This document shows positions 48,338 to 57,386 of a DNA stretch of 64,000 bases, piece by piece. The stretch's first letter is position 1. Each line of letters starts with the position of its first letter. The translations under genes were made by a program, and so were the position numbers. A model generated the notes under the pieces. That model saw only the letters and a program-made list of their open reading frames with translations. It had not been told where the DNA came from and made no database searches. The stretch is from Rhizobium sp. LC145 (GTDB taxonomy: Bacteria > Pseudomonadota > Alphaproteobacteria > Rhizobiales > Rhizobiaceae): positions 64,501 to 128,500 of the forward strand of contig NZ_LBHV01000008.1 of NCBI RefSeq assembly GCF_001005825.1. Direction: 5' to 3'.

Positions 48338-49933
48338 TTATTCGGAAATATCGACCGCTTCGAAGGTGAAATCGCCAAGCGGGCTCTGGGTGAAGCCGGT
48401 CACGCCCTTGCGCATCGGAACGATGGACAGGGAGTGGTCGAGCGTTGCCCAGGGAGCTTCGCGCTTGAAGACGACCTGTGCTTCCTCATAGAGCTGAGTA
48501 CGCTCTTCCTGGTCCGCGGTCGTCTTTGCCTTCTTCACGAGCGAGTTGAACTCCTCGTTGCACCACTGAGCGCGGTTGTTGCCGCCAACTGCGTCGCAGC
48601 CGAGCAGCGTATCGAGGAAGTTGTCCGGGTCGCCGTTATCGCCGGTCCAGCCGAGGATGGCAGCGCCGTCGCGGTTCTTGTCCTTGGAGCGCTCGAGATA
48701 TTCAGCCCATTCGTAGGAGACGATCTCGACCTTCACGCCGATCTTTGCGAAATCATCCTGGATGATTTCCGCCGCACGGCGGGCATTCAGCATGTAGGGG
48801 CGCGATACCGGCATGGCCCAGACCTTCATGGAAAGGTCCTTGACGCCTGCTTCTTCGAGCATCTTCTTGGCGGCATCGAGGTCGTAGGCATCGTCCTCGA
48901 TGGCGTTGTTGTAGGACCACATGGTCGGCGGGATCGGGTTCTTGGCCGGCGTTGCCATGCCCTGGAAGACCGCGTCGACGATCGCCTGCTTGTTGATGGC
49001 CTTGTTGAGCGCCTTGCGGACCTCCACCTTGTCGAACGGAGCCTGGGTGGTGTTGTAGGCCATGTAGGCGACGTTCAGGCCTTCCTGCTCAAGAACCGTA
49101 AGGTTCGGATCGTCCTTCATGGATTTCACGTCGGCGGCGTTCGGATAGGGCATCAGGTGGCATTCGCCAGCCTTCAGCTTCTGGTAGCGAACGGAAGCAT
49201 CCGTTGTGATGGCGAACACGAGATCGTCGATCTTCGGAGCCGGGCCCCAGTAGTCCGCGTTCTTCTTATAACGGATCACCGCATCCTGCTGATAGCCGAC
49301 GAAGGTGAACGGGCCGGTGCCGACCGGCATTTGGTTCAGCTGTTCCTTCTTGCCGGCGGCGTCGAGGCTGTCGGCATATTCCTTCGACATGATCGAAGCG
49401 AAGGGCATGGCCAGGTTGGCGAGGAAGGGCGCTTCCGGGCGGTTCAGCGTGAACTTGACCGTCAGGTCGTCGACCTTTTCGATCGACTTGATCAGATCCG
49501 GGAAGCCCATACCGGCGGCATATTCCCACGAGGTGCCGGGGACGTACTGATGCCACGGATCGTCGGTCTTGATCTGACGACCGATCGAGAACACGATGTC
49601 ATCGGCATTCAGCTCACGGGTGGGGGTGAAGAAGTCCGTCGTCTGGAACTTCACGCCCGAACGCAGCTTGAAGGTGTAGACGGTGCCGTCTTCCGAGATT
49701 TCCCAGCTTTCGGCGAGGCCGGCGACCGGCTTGGTCGTGCCGGGTTCGAACTCCAGCAGGCGGCTGTAGATCGGATGACCCGAAGCGTCGAAAGTAGTGC
49801 CGGCGGTGTAAAGGCCCGGATCGAAGCCTTCCGGAGAACCTTCGGAGCAATAGACGAAGGTTTTCGCGCTGGCTGCGCTTGCGAAGAACGTTGCCGACAG
49901 AAGCGCTGCGGCAAGTGCGAGTTTGACTTTCAT
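48338..49933 (-). CDS. dppA: Dipeptide-binding protein DppA
   Basis: A 531-residue periplasmic SBP_bac_5 protein, first gene of dppABCDF. The signal peptide is MKVKLALAAALLSATFFASA plus SA, followed by KTFVYCSEGSPEGFDPGLYT, which is the DppA start; blocks GTGPFTFVGYQQ and GWTGDNGDPDNFLDTLLGCD are also typical. Cysteines in YCSEG and GCD may form the known disulfide. GGGAGA lies before the ATG. It binds dipeptides and in some bacteria heme or 5-aminolevulinate. The long 5' region suggests post-transcriptional control. Confidence 0.92.
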   Translation of the reverse strand: MKVKLALAAALLSATFFASAASAKTFVYCSEGSPEGFDPGLYTAGTTFDASGHPIYSRLLEFEPGTTKPVAGLAESWEISEDGTVYTFKLRSGVKFQTTDFFTPTRELNADDIVFSIGRQIKTDDPWHQYVPGTSWEYAAGMGFPDLIKSIEKVDDLTVKFTLNRPEAPFLANLAMPFASIMSKEYADSLDAAGKKEQLNQMPVGTGPFTFVGYQQDAVIRYKKNADYWGPAPKIDDLVFAITTDASVRYQKLKAGECHLMPYPNAADVKSMKDDPNLTVLEQEGLNVAYMAYNTTQAPFDKVEVRKALNKAINKQAIVDAVFQGMATPAKNPIPPTMWSYNNAIEDDAYDLDAAKKMLEEAGVKDLSMKVWAMPVSRPYMLNARRAAEIIQDDFAKIGVKVEIVSYEWAEYLERSKDKNRDGAAILGWTGDNGDPDNFLDTLLGCDAVGGNNRAQWCNEEFNSLVKKAKTTADQEERTQLYEEAQVVFKREAPWATLDHSLSIVPMRKGVTGFTQSPLGDFTFEAVDISE

Positions 49934-50460
49934 GACTAGTCTCCCAATACCTTTGCCGGCAAAAGCCGGTCAGGTTGATTTCGTTTTTTCAAGTGGCGCG
50001 CTCCCTGGCGCCTCAAGTGGTATTGTTCTTTTCTTCACCTCCTGGCCGGCGAATGCTGTACCGACCGGCCGACTACTGCTTTCCTTCTCGAGAAGTTCGT
50101 CGCGAATTCCGCAACCTCTTCTCATCGTTTTGAATTCGGGGCTACCCCCAAATTTTTACGCCCGAGATGTATTGTGGAAATTTTTTCCCAGTTTCTGCCG
50201 CTCACCCAAACGTTTTTTGCCGTTTTTTATTGTTCTGCGAAGTCACCGTCGGACCATGCGGCGGAGCATAGCGATTATGATTGACTTGTCGAGACACCAC
50301 CGCGTGACAATTGCAGAGGGCGCGCCCACTTGCGCTTTCTGCGTGCCGTCAAGGCTGCCGAATCCTTAATTTTCGGGGTTGGCCGCATTCCCGAGGCGAA
50401 AAGAATGGGGTACGGTCCGCCCTTCCCACCGCAGACCAAGTTAGCCAAGGCAGATATTTC
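49934..50460. promoter_or_regulatory. Divergent control region of dppA and the amidohydrolase gene
   Basis: This 527-base stretch holds no convincing gene. It is AT-richer than its flanks around 50150-50240, with repeated CGTTTTTT. It has a 5-bp stem CCGGC-AAAA-GCCGG at 49956-49969 just upstream of dppA, GGCCGG/CCGGCC half-sites near 50044-50069, and a perfect palindrome at 50084-50095. The length fits a long dppA leader plus promoters in both directions. Confidence 0.5.
50084..50095. promoter_or_regulatory. 12-bp perfect palindrome in the dppA upstream region
   Basis: CTTCTCGAGAAG is an unbroken 12-base palindrome, 151 bases before the dppA start. It is a candidate operator for a dimeric regulator, though a sequence of this length could be chance. 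Confidence 0.35.
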
Positions 50461-51894
50461 ATGACGACAGGCAGCTCCAATCGCCCGCTCATCTGGGACC
50501 TCATTGACAAGAAGAAGGAGGTCTTCACCGAACTCAGCGACCGGGTGTGGGAGACGCCGGAGACCTGTTACATGGAGACGCTTTCGGCGGCCGCCCATCG
50601 CGAGATGCTGGAAGCGCAGGGCTTCCGGATCGCCGAAAACGTGGCTGGCATTCCAACCGCGCTGATCGGTGAAGCCGGCGAAGGCGGCCCCGTCATTGCC
50701 TTTCTCGGCGAATACGACGCGCTTGCCGGGTTGAGCCAGAAGGCAGGCATTGCCCATGTCGATCCCGTTACGCAGGGCGCGAACGGCCATGGTTGCGGGC
50801 ACAATCTTCTCGGAGCAGCTTCGCTTCTTGCCGCGACTGCACTGAAGGACTGGCTGAAAAAGACCGGCACGCCCGGCCGCGTACGCTATTACGGCTGCCC
50901 CGCCGAAGAGGGGGGTGCGGCAAAGGCGTTCATGGTGCGGGCTGGAGCATTCGAGGACGTCGATATCGCCATCAGCTGGCATCCGAGCAATTTCGCCGGC
51001 GTCCAGCGCGAAACCTCGCTCGCCAATTGCCGTATCGATTTCACCTTCACGGGGCGGGCCGCTCATGCTTCGGCGGTTCCCGAGCTCGGGCGCAGCGCGC
51101 TCGATGCCGTCGAGCTGATGAATGTCGGCATCAACTATATGCGCGAGCACATGCCGTCGGATTGCCGCATCCATTATGCGGTCCTCGATACCGGCGGCAT
51201 CTCTCCCAATGTCGTCCAGGCGCATGCCAAGGTTCGCTATGTGGTGCGCTCACCAGAGCTGCCCGGTCTCATCTCCCTCATCGAGCGGGTCAAGAAGGTG
51301 GCCGAGGGGGCCGCGCTGATGACGGAAACCAAGGTCGAGAGCACCATACTTTCCGGCGTTTCCAACCTGATGGTCAACACACCGTTGATGGACGCGATGC
51401 AGGACATCTGGGAAAGCTTGGGCCCGCCGGAATTCGATGAGGCCGATCTCGGCTTTGCCGAACAGATCCGAGGCACGCTGACCGCGGAGGACATTGCCGC
51501 AAGCTGGGCCCAGGAGCGGCTTGAGCAGCGCGACATCGCGCTCGCCGATTTCATCCTGCCGCCGCATAACGAAGTCCGCCAGATGGGCGGCTCGACCGAT
51601 GTCGGTGATGTGAGCTGGGTAGTTCCGACCGTGCAGGCCTATGGCGCGACGCATGCGATCGGCACGCAACTCCATACCTGGCAGGTGGTTGCCCAAGGCC
51701 AGAGCCCGCTCGCCCACAAGGGCATGATCTCGGCCGCCAAGGCGCTTGCGGCCACGGGCCTGGCGGCACTCGAAAGCGATCAGCTCCGGGAGGCCGCCTG
51801 GGCGGACCTCAAGAAGCGCCGGAAGGGGCAGGAATATACGAGCCCTATCCCGCAAGGTGCTGAGCCGCCGATTGCCGCGATGACGGCGAAATGA
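50461..51894 (+). CDS. AbgB-like M20D amidohydrolase
   Basis: A 477-residue metallohydrolase of family M20D, close in length and sequence to AbgB (481 residues), one subunit of E. coli p-aminobenzoyl-glutamate hydrolase. Metal-binding blocks are NGHGCGHNLLG (Cys and His), GCPAEEGGAAK (Glu pair) and DIAISWHPS (His), with the insertion domain beginning at CRIDFTFTGRAAHASAVP. No abgA partner is adjacent, so it may act alone or on another amide such as indole-acetyl amino acids. It is divergent from dppA, so peptide-like uptake and hydrolysis may be linked. Confidence 0.82.
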   Translation: MTTGSSNRPLIWDLIDKKKEVFTELSDRVWETPETCYMETLSAAAHREMLEAQGFRIAENVAGIPTALIGEAGEGGPVIAFLGEYDALAGLSQKAGIAHVDPVTQGANGHGCGHNLLGAASLLAATALKDWLKKTGTPGRVRYYGCPAEEGGAAKAFMVRAGAFEDVDIAISWHPSNFAGVQRETSLANCRIDFTFTGRAAHASAVPELGRSALDAVELMNVGINYMREHMPSDCRIHYAVLDTGGISPNVVQAHAKVRYVVRSPELPGLISLIERVKKVAEGAALMTETKVESTILSGVSNLMVNTPLMDAMQDIWESLGPPEFDEADLGFAEQIRGTLTAEDIAASWAQERLEQRDIALADFILPPHNEVRQMGGSTDVGDVSWVVPTVQAYGATHAIGTQLHTWQVVAQGQSPLAHKGMISAAKALAATGLAALESDQLREAAWADLKKRRKGQEYTSPIPQGAEPPIAAMTAK

Positions 51895-52044
51895 TGAAAT
51901 GACCGCAGGCGCCTTGCGTCAATTATTTTGAACAAAAGGCCAGCCGAATTCATGGGCACGGGCTGTCAAAGGCCCGTGTTTCCGCCTATGAGATTTATAT
52001 GCGCCCCAAGTCCGAACGCGCAGCAAGTCTCACAGGAGATCGCC

Positions 52045-53403
52045 GTGACCATTCAGCCGAATTCCATCGAAGCCAGGGACAAAGCCTATCAGCTTCACTC
52101 CTACACCAATGCCAGAGCGCTCGAGCGCGACGGTTCGCTGGTGATGGACCGGGGCGAGGGGGTCTATGTCTACGACAACAACGGCAAGAAGTATCTGGAA
52201 GCCATGTCCGGCCTCTGGAGCGTGGCGGTCGGCTTCGGCGAGAACCGGTTGGTAGAAGCCGCCGCGCGCCAGATGGCGAAGCTGCCCTATTACCACACCT
52301 TCACAAGCCGGACCCACGGACCGTCTGTCGATCTCGCCGAAAAGCTGATCCAGATGGCGCCGGTTCCCATGTCGAAGGCCTATTTCACCAATTCGGGGTC
52401 GGAGGCCAACGACACGGCGGTCAAGATCGTCTGGTACCGGTCGAATGCGCTGGGGAAGCCGGAGAAGAAGAAGATCATTTCGCGCGTGAAGGGTTATCAC
52501 GGCGTCACCATCGCCAGCGCCAGCCTGACGGGCCTGCCGAACAATCACCGTTCCTTCGATCTGCCGATTGCCGGCATCCTGCATACGTCCTGCCCGCACT
52601 ATCGCGCCTTCAAGCAGGAGGGAGAGACGGAAGCAGCCTTCGTGCAGCGCTGCGTCCAGGAGCTGGAGGACCTCATCCTCAAGGAAGGGCCGGAGACTGT
52701 CGCCGCCTTTATCGGTGAGCCGGTGATGGGCGCTGGTGGTGTCATCGTGCCGCCAGCCGGTTATTGGGAAGCGATCCAGAAAGTGTTGAAGAAATACGAC
52801 ATCCTTCTGATCGCCGACGAGGTGATCTGCGGCTTCGGGCGCACCGGCGAGATGTTCGCCACGACCACCTATGGCCTGCAGCCGGATATCATTACGCTTT
52901 CCAAGCAGATTTCCTCCTCCTACCAGCCGATCTCGGCGCTTCTCATCAACGAGAAGGTCTATGAGCCGCTGGCGGACGAGTCGGCGAAGATCGGTACCTT
53001 CGGCCACGGCGTCACGGCCGCCGGCCATCCGGTCGCGGCGGCGGTCGCACTGGAAAACATCGCCATCATCGAGGAGCGCGACCTCCTCGGCAATGTCCGG
53101 GCGCTGAGCCCGCATTTCCTGAAGAGGCTGAAGGCGCTGGAAGGCCATCCGCTGGCCATTGAGGCGCGCGGTGTCGGGCTCATCGGAGCGCTGGAGCTCA
53201 AGCCGCGCGAAGGCTACAGCGCCGGGCAGCTCGGTCCGAAGCTGTTTTCGGTGATGCTGGAGAAAGGACTGATTTCACGAGCGATCGGGGATTCGCTGGC
53301 GCTTTGCCCGCCGCTCATCATCACGGAAAAGGAAATCGACTTCATCTTCGATACTTTCGAAGCCTCGCTCGACGCTTTCGCGAAACAGCTCGAAGCTCTC
53401 TGA
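52045..53403 (+). CDS. Class III (omega) aminotransferase
   Basis: A 452-residue PLP enzyme of fold type I, class III. The PLP-phosphate block is YFTNSGSEANDTAVKIVWY, the PLP-ring aspartate is in LLIADEVICGFGRTG, and the Schiff-base lysine is in ITLSKQISSSYQP. GTG at 52045 is chosen because AGGAG lies 6 bases upstream; an in-frame start at 51928 adds 39 unlikely residues. Such enzymes use beta-alanine, 4-aminobutyrate, putrescine or other amines with pyruvate or 2-oxoglutarate. It follows the AbgB-like gene, perhaps using the amino product, but the substrate is unknown. Confidence 0.88.
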   Translation: MTIQPNSIEARDKAYQLHSYTNARALERDGSLVMDRGEGVYVYDNNGKKYLEAMSGLWSVAVGFGENRLVEAAARQMAKLPYYHTFTSRTHGPSVDLAEKLIQMAPVPMSKAYFTNSGSEANDTAVKIVWYRSNALGKPEKKKIISRVKGYHGVTIASASLTGLPNNHRSFDLPIAGILHTSCPHYRAFKQEGETEAAFVQRCVQELEDLILKEGPETVAAFIGEPVMGAGGVIVPPAGYWEAIQKVLKKYDILLIADEVICGFGRTGEMFATTTYGLQPDIITLSKQISSSYQPISALLINEKVYEPLADESAKIGTFGHGVTAAGHPVAAAVALENIAIIEERDLLGNVRALSPHFLKRLKALEGHPLAIEARGVGLIGALELKPREGYSAGQLGPKLFSVMLEKGLISRAIGDSLALCPPLIITEKEIDFIFDTFEASLDAFAKQLEAL

Positions 53404-53478
53404 GCCATTGCGGAGCCGGAACAGGCTTTGTTCCGGCTCCGATTGCGCAGGTCGTGCGCGTGCCTATATCTTCGCGTG

Positions 53479-54939
53479 ATGCTGGAACTCGCAGAAACCC
53501 ACTGGCCGCATATCCTTTTCACTGTTTCGGTCCTGGCGGGGACGGCGGCGGCGATCCATGCCGCGATGACCAAGGAGGAGGTCCGTTCCGCAATCGGTTG
53601 GGTCGGCATCATCGTGCTTTCGCCGATTATCGGGGCGCTGCTCTATCTCATCGCCGGTATCAATCGAATCCGCCGCAACGTCATTGGTGACCGCCGCTCG
53701 GATGTTCAGGGATATATCAGGGACCATGTTGCCTCCTATGACGTGACGGGCGAGATGACGGCCAAGAGGTTCGGCCACCGGTTTCGCGCCATGAAGACGC
53801 TCGGAGATCGGGTGACCCGCCACCGGCTGACGAGCGGCAATACGATTACCCTGCTCGATACCGGCGACGAGGCCTACGGCGCGATGCTGAAGGCGATCGA
53901 CACCGCCAGCCGCAGCATCATTCTCGAAACCTATATCTTCGATCGCGACAGGATCGGTCACCGCTTCGTCGACGCCCTTGTCGCTGCAGTCAAACGTGGC
54001 GTGACGGTGCGGGTGCTGATCGACGCGGTGGGCGCCCGGTATTCGGTGCCGAGCGTCCTGGGAGTGCTGCGCGAAGGAGGTGTCACCGCGGATGTCTTCA
54101 ACGGCAATGTCATCATGGGGCTGCGGCTTCCCTATGCCAATCTGCGCACGCACCGGAAGATCATGGTGGTCGACGGGAGCATCGCCTTCACTGGCGGCAT
54201 GAACATCCGCGAGGGTTTTTCGAGCGAGATGAGCGGCAATAAATGCGCCTTCGACACACATTTCCGCGTCACCGGTCCTGTGGCGGGGGATCTTTTCGCG
54301 ATCGCAGCGGCCGACTGGCGCTTCGCGACGGATGAGGTGCTGGAAGGCGAAGCCTGGAAGCTCCTGCCGCCCAGCACGGAACCGGGATCACCCGTGGCCA
54401 TTCGAGCCGTCTCCTCCGGGCCGGACCGCAGCGTGGAGACCAACCACAAGATGCTGATGGGAGCCTTTTCCGTGGCCCGCTCCTCAATCCGCATCGTCTC
54501 ACCCTATTTCCTGCCGGACCGCGAGCTCATCACGGCGCTCGTCACTGCCGCCAGGCGTGGCGTCGAGGTGGATATCGTCGTTCCGACCGCGAACAATCTT
54601 GTTTTGGTCGACCGGGCGATGACCGCCCAGTTCGACCAGATGCTCAAGAATTACTGCCGCATCTGGAGAGCATCCGGGCCCTTCAATCACTCCAAGCTCC
54701 TGGTGATCGACGGATGCTGGTCCTATGTGGGTTCCTCCAATCTCGATCCGCGTTCCCTGCGGCTGAATTTCGAGGTTGATCTGGAAGTTCTCGATCGACC
54801 TTTTGCCGAGGCGCTGGAACGAAGGATCGATCTGGCCATTTCCTCAGCAACGGAAGTGACGCTGGAGGGCCTGCGATCACGACCGTTCCCGGTGCGGCTC
54901 ATCGAACGGGTGCTGTGGCTCGGGTCCCCCTATCTTTGA
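53479..54939 (+). CDS. Cardiolipin synthase (phospholipase D family)
   Basis: A 486-residue membrane enzyme with two N-terminal segments (PLDc_N; ILFTVSVLAGTAAAIHAA and IGWVGIIVLSPIIGALLYLI). Two HKD motifs follow: THRKIMVVDGSIAFTGGMN and NHSKLLVIDGCWSYVGSSN. It should join phosphatidylglycerol molecules, or PG and another lipid, to make cardiolipin. ATG 53479 is used; no good ribosome site is seen. The next gene is an EEP nuclease/phosphatase, as in the E. coli clsB-ybhP pair, though the N-terminal segments are more ClsA-like. Confidence 0.87.
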   Translation: MLELAETHWPHILFTVSVLAGTAAAIHAAMTKEEVRSAIGWVGIIVLSPIIGALLYLIAGINRIRRNVIGDRRSDVQGYIRDHVASYDVTGEMTAKRFGHRFRAMKTLGDRVTRHRLTSGNTITLLDTGDEAYGAMLKAIDTASRSIILETYIFDRDRIGHRFVDALVAAVKRGVTVRVLIDAVGARYSVPSVLGVLREGGVTADVFNGNVIMGLRLPYANLRTHRKIMVVDGSIAFTGGMNIREGFSSEMSGNKCAFDTHFRVTGPVAGDLFAIAAADWRFATDEVLEGEAWKLLPPSTEPGSPVAIRAVSSGPDRSVETNHKMLMGAFSVARSSIRIVSPYFLPDRELITALVTAARRGVEVDIVVPTANNLVLVDRAMTAQFDQMLKNYCRIWRASGPFNHSKLLVIDGCWSYVGSSNLDPRSLRLNFEVDLEVLDRPFAEALERRIDLAISSATEVTLEGLRSRPFPVRLIERVLWLGSPYL

Positions 54940-54999
54940 ATAGGAAACTGCTGGCCCGGCCGGTTAAACCTTTTATAATTTCGTGCATCTGCGAACGTA

Positions 55000-55851
55000 A
55001 TGACGGTCATGCGAAAAAAAGGCGACACTCTTCCGGCAAGGATTATCGCTTCGATCCGTGACAGGAAGAATCGCGGCGGAAGAGGAAGCATCCCGCTGCG
55101 CGATCCCGCCAGCATGCTGATCGCCTCCTACAACGTGCATAAATGCGTAGGCGTGGACGGCAAGTTCGATCCCGCCCGCACGAGCCACGTCATTCGCGAA
55201 ATCGCGCCGGATCTCATCGCATTGCAGGAGGCCGATACCCGGTTTGGAGAGCGTCGAGGCCTGCTGGACCTCGCATGGCTTGAGCGGGAGGCGGGTCTCT
55301 TTCCTGTGCCGCTTCTAGGGGTCTCAAGGGCGCATGGTTGGCATGGCAATGCCGTCTTCTTCCGGGAAGGATTGGTGCGCGACGTCCATCAGGTGAAACT
55401 GCCGGGGCTTGAGCCGCGCGGCGCGCTGATCACGGAACTGGAGCTCAACAACGGACGCGCGCTGAGGATCATCGCCGCGCATCTCGGCCTTCTCCATCGA
55501 TCGCGCCATCAGCAGACGCGGATGATCATCGATATCCTGCGTTCTCGCGAGGAGCAGCCCACTATCCTGCTCGGCGACCTCAACGAATGGCGGCTCGGAG
55601 ACCGATCCTCGCTCAACACGCTCGCCACCGTTTTCGGTCTGCCTCCGGCGATTCCGAGCTTTCCTTCCCGCCTGCCGGTACTGGCGCTCGATCGCATCAT
55701 GGCTAACAGACCGGGCCTCATCGAAAGCGTTGAGGCCCATGATAGCCCTCTTGCACGTCTCGCTTCCGACCACCTTCCCGTCAAGGCCCTGGTGAAGCTA
55801 GGCGTGGCCTCCGCGTCGGGGTCCTTGGCCGCGGTCGAGGAAAACATTTAG
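55000..55851 (+). CDS. Endonuclease/exonuclease/phosphatase (EEP) family protein, YbhP-like
   Basis: A 283-residue protein of the DNase I-like superfamily. Conserved blocks are IASYNVHKCVG (Asn), IALQEAD (metal Glu), IAAHLGLLHRSRHQQ (His), ILLGDLNEW (Asp-Asn) and LASDHLPVKA (Asp-His), so the active site is complete. It follows the cardiolipin synthase gene, as ybhP follows clsB (ybhO) in E. coli. It could act on a phospholipid, a headgroup phosphate or nucleic acid. The first 35 residues are basic (RKKGDTLPARIIASIRDRKN) and may be an unneeded N-terminal extension. Confidence 0.83.
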   Translation: MTVMRKKGDTLPARIIASIRDRKNRGGRGSIPLRDPASMLIASYNVHKCVGVDGKFDPARTSHVIREIAPDLIALQEADTRFGERRGLLDLAWLEREAGLFPVPLLGVSRAHGWHGNAVFFREGLVRDVHQVKLPGLEPRGALITELELNNGRALRIIAAHLGLLHRSRHQQTRMIIDILRSREEQPTILLGDLNEWRLGDRSSLNTLATVFGLPPAIPSFPSRLPVLALDRIMANRPGLIESVEAHDSPLARLASDHLPVKALVKLGVASASGSLAAVEENI

Positions 55852-55920
55852 TCATACTATTGAATGCTCGGCTCTGGCATCGTAAAGCAGCAGCCATCGA
55901 TGAAGCGAGAGGAGCTGAGC

Positions 55921-57354
55921 ATGACCATCTACCAGAATCTGATTGACGGCGAATGGGTTGGGAGCGAGGCTTCTAAGAACATCAATCCTTCCGATATCAA
56001 CGATGTCGTCGGCATGTACGCGCAGGGTGGTGCCGAAGACGCCAAGGCCGCGATCGCCGCGGCAAAGGCAGCGTTTCCCGCATGGTCGCGCTCCGGCATC
56101 CTCGAACGCCACGCGATCCTTAGAAAGACCTCCGACGAAATCCTCGCCCGCAAGGACGAGCTCGGCGCGCTTCTCGCCCGCGAGGAAGGCAAGATCCTTC
56201 CGGAAGCGACCAGCGAAGTCATCCGCGCCGCCCAGATTTTTGATTTCTTCGCCGGCGAAGCACTGCGCCTGACCGGCGAACTGGTGCCTTCCGCCCGTCC
56301 GAATATCGGCGTCGAGATAACCCGCGAACCGCTCGGCGTCATCGGCATCATCACGCCGTGGAATTTCCCGATCGCCATCCCGGCATGGAAGATCGCGCCG
56401 GCGCTCTGCTACGGCAATACCGTCGTCTTCAAGCCTGCCGATCTGGTGCCTGGCTGTGGCTGGGCGATCGTCGACATCCTCCACCGCGCCGGCCTGCCGA
56501 AGGGCGTCCTGAACCTCGTCATGGGCCGCGGCTCGGTCGTGGGCCAGGCCATGCTCGACAGCCCAGATCTCGCCGGCATCACCTTCACCGGCTCCACTGG
56601 CACTGGCAAGCGCGTCGCGCTCGCCTCGATCGAGCATAACCGCAAGTTCCAGCTCGAAATGGGCGGCAAGAACCCGATGATCGTCCTCGACGACGCGGAT
56701 CTCAACGTCGCCGTCGAAGCCGCCGCCAATTCCGGTTTCTTCTCGACCGGCCAGCGTTGCACCGCTTCGTCTCGCCTGATCGTGACGGAAGGCATCCACG
56801 ACAAGTTCGTGGCGGCACTCACCGAGAAGCTGAAGACGCTCAACGTCGACAACGCCATGAAGGCCGGCAGCCATATCGGCCCGGTCGTCGACGACAAGCA
56901 GCTGAAGCAGGACACCGACTATATCGAGATCGGCAAAAACGAGGGCGCCAAGCTCGCCTTCGGCGGCGAACTCGTGAAGCGTGACACGCCCGGCTTTTAT
57001 CTGCAGCCGACGCTGTTCACCGAAGCGACCAACCAGATGCGGATCTCGCGCGAGGAGATCTTCGGACCGGTCGCATCGGTCATCCGGGTGAAGAACTACG
57101 AGGAAGCGCTGGCAACCGCCAACGACACGCCGTTCGGGCTCTCCGCCGGCATCGCGACCACCAGCCTGAAGCACGCGACCCACTTCAAGCGCAATTCCGA
57201 GGCCGGCATGGTGATGGTGAACCTGCCGACGGCGGGCGTCGATTTCCACGTGCCTTTCGGCGGTCGCAAGGCATCCTCCTTCGGCCCGCGCGAACAGGGC
57301 AAATATGCCGCAGAGTTCTTTACCGTCGTGAAAACCGCCTATACGCTGGCTTGA
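55921..57354 (+). CDS. Aldehyde dehydrogenase, alpha-ketoglutaric semialdehyde dehydrogenase-like
   Basis: A 477-residue NAD(P)-dependent aldehyde dehydrogenase. The cofactor segment is TPWNFPIAIPAWKIAPAL, the general-base Glu is in LEMGGKNP and the nucleophile Cys is in FFSTGQRCTASSR; the end FGPREQGKYAAEFFTVVKTA resembles 2,5-dioxopentanoate (alpha-ketoglutaric semialdehyde) dehydrogenases of sugar acid pathways. GAGAGGAG is 6 bases before the ATG at 55921, so that start is preferred over 55864. Substrate could also be another semialdehyde. The threonine dehydratase-like gene follows after 32 bases. Confidence 0.85.
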   Translation: MTIYQNLIDGEWVGSEASKNINPSDINDVVGMYAQGGAEDAKAAIAAAKAAFPAWSRSGILERHAILRKTSDEILARKDELGALLAREEGKILPEATSEVIRAAQIFDFFAGEALRLTGELVPSARPNIGVEITREPLGVIGIITPWNFPIAIPAWKIAPALCYGNTVVFKPADLVPGCGWAIVDILHRAGLPKGVLNLVMGRGSVVGQAMLDSPDLAGITFTGSTGTGKRVALASIEHNRKFQLEMGGKNPMIVLDDADLNVAVEAAANSGFFSTGQRCTASSRLIVTEGIHDKFVAALTEKLKTLNVDNAMKAGSHIGPVVDDKQLKQDTDYIEIGKNEGAKLAFGGELVKRDTPGFYLQPTLFTEATNQMRISREEIFGPVASVIRVKNYEEALATANDTPFGLSAGIATTSLKHATHFKRNSEAGMVMVNLPTAGVDFHVPFGGRKASSFGPREQGKYAAEFFTVVKTAYTLA

Positions 57355-57386
57355 CCAGACAGGCCTTTTTCACTTCGGATACTCGT

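Noticed and set aside
48203..49939. 578-residue plus-strand frame opposite dppA
   Set aside because: The dppA frame has a signal peptide and binding-protein motifs; the opposite frame has none.
49956..49969. CCGGC-AAAA-GCCGG hairpin near the dppA start
   Set aside because: Only five pairs and no conserved context; listed as part of the control region, not as a separate riboswitch or terminator.
49923..50369. 148-residue plus-strand frame in the dppA upstream region
   Set aside because: No ribosome site, low-complexity Ser/Pro/Phe composition and no recognisable domain; treated as non-coding.
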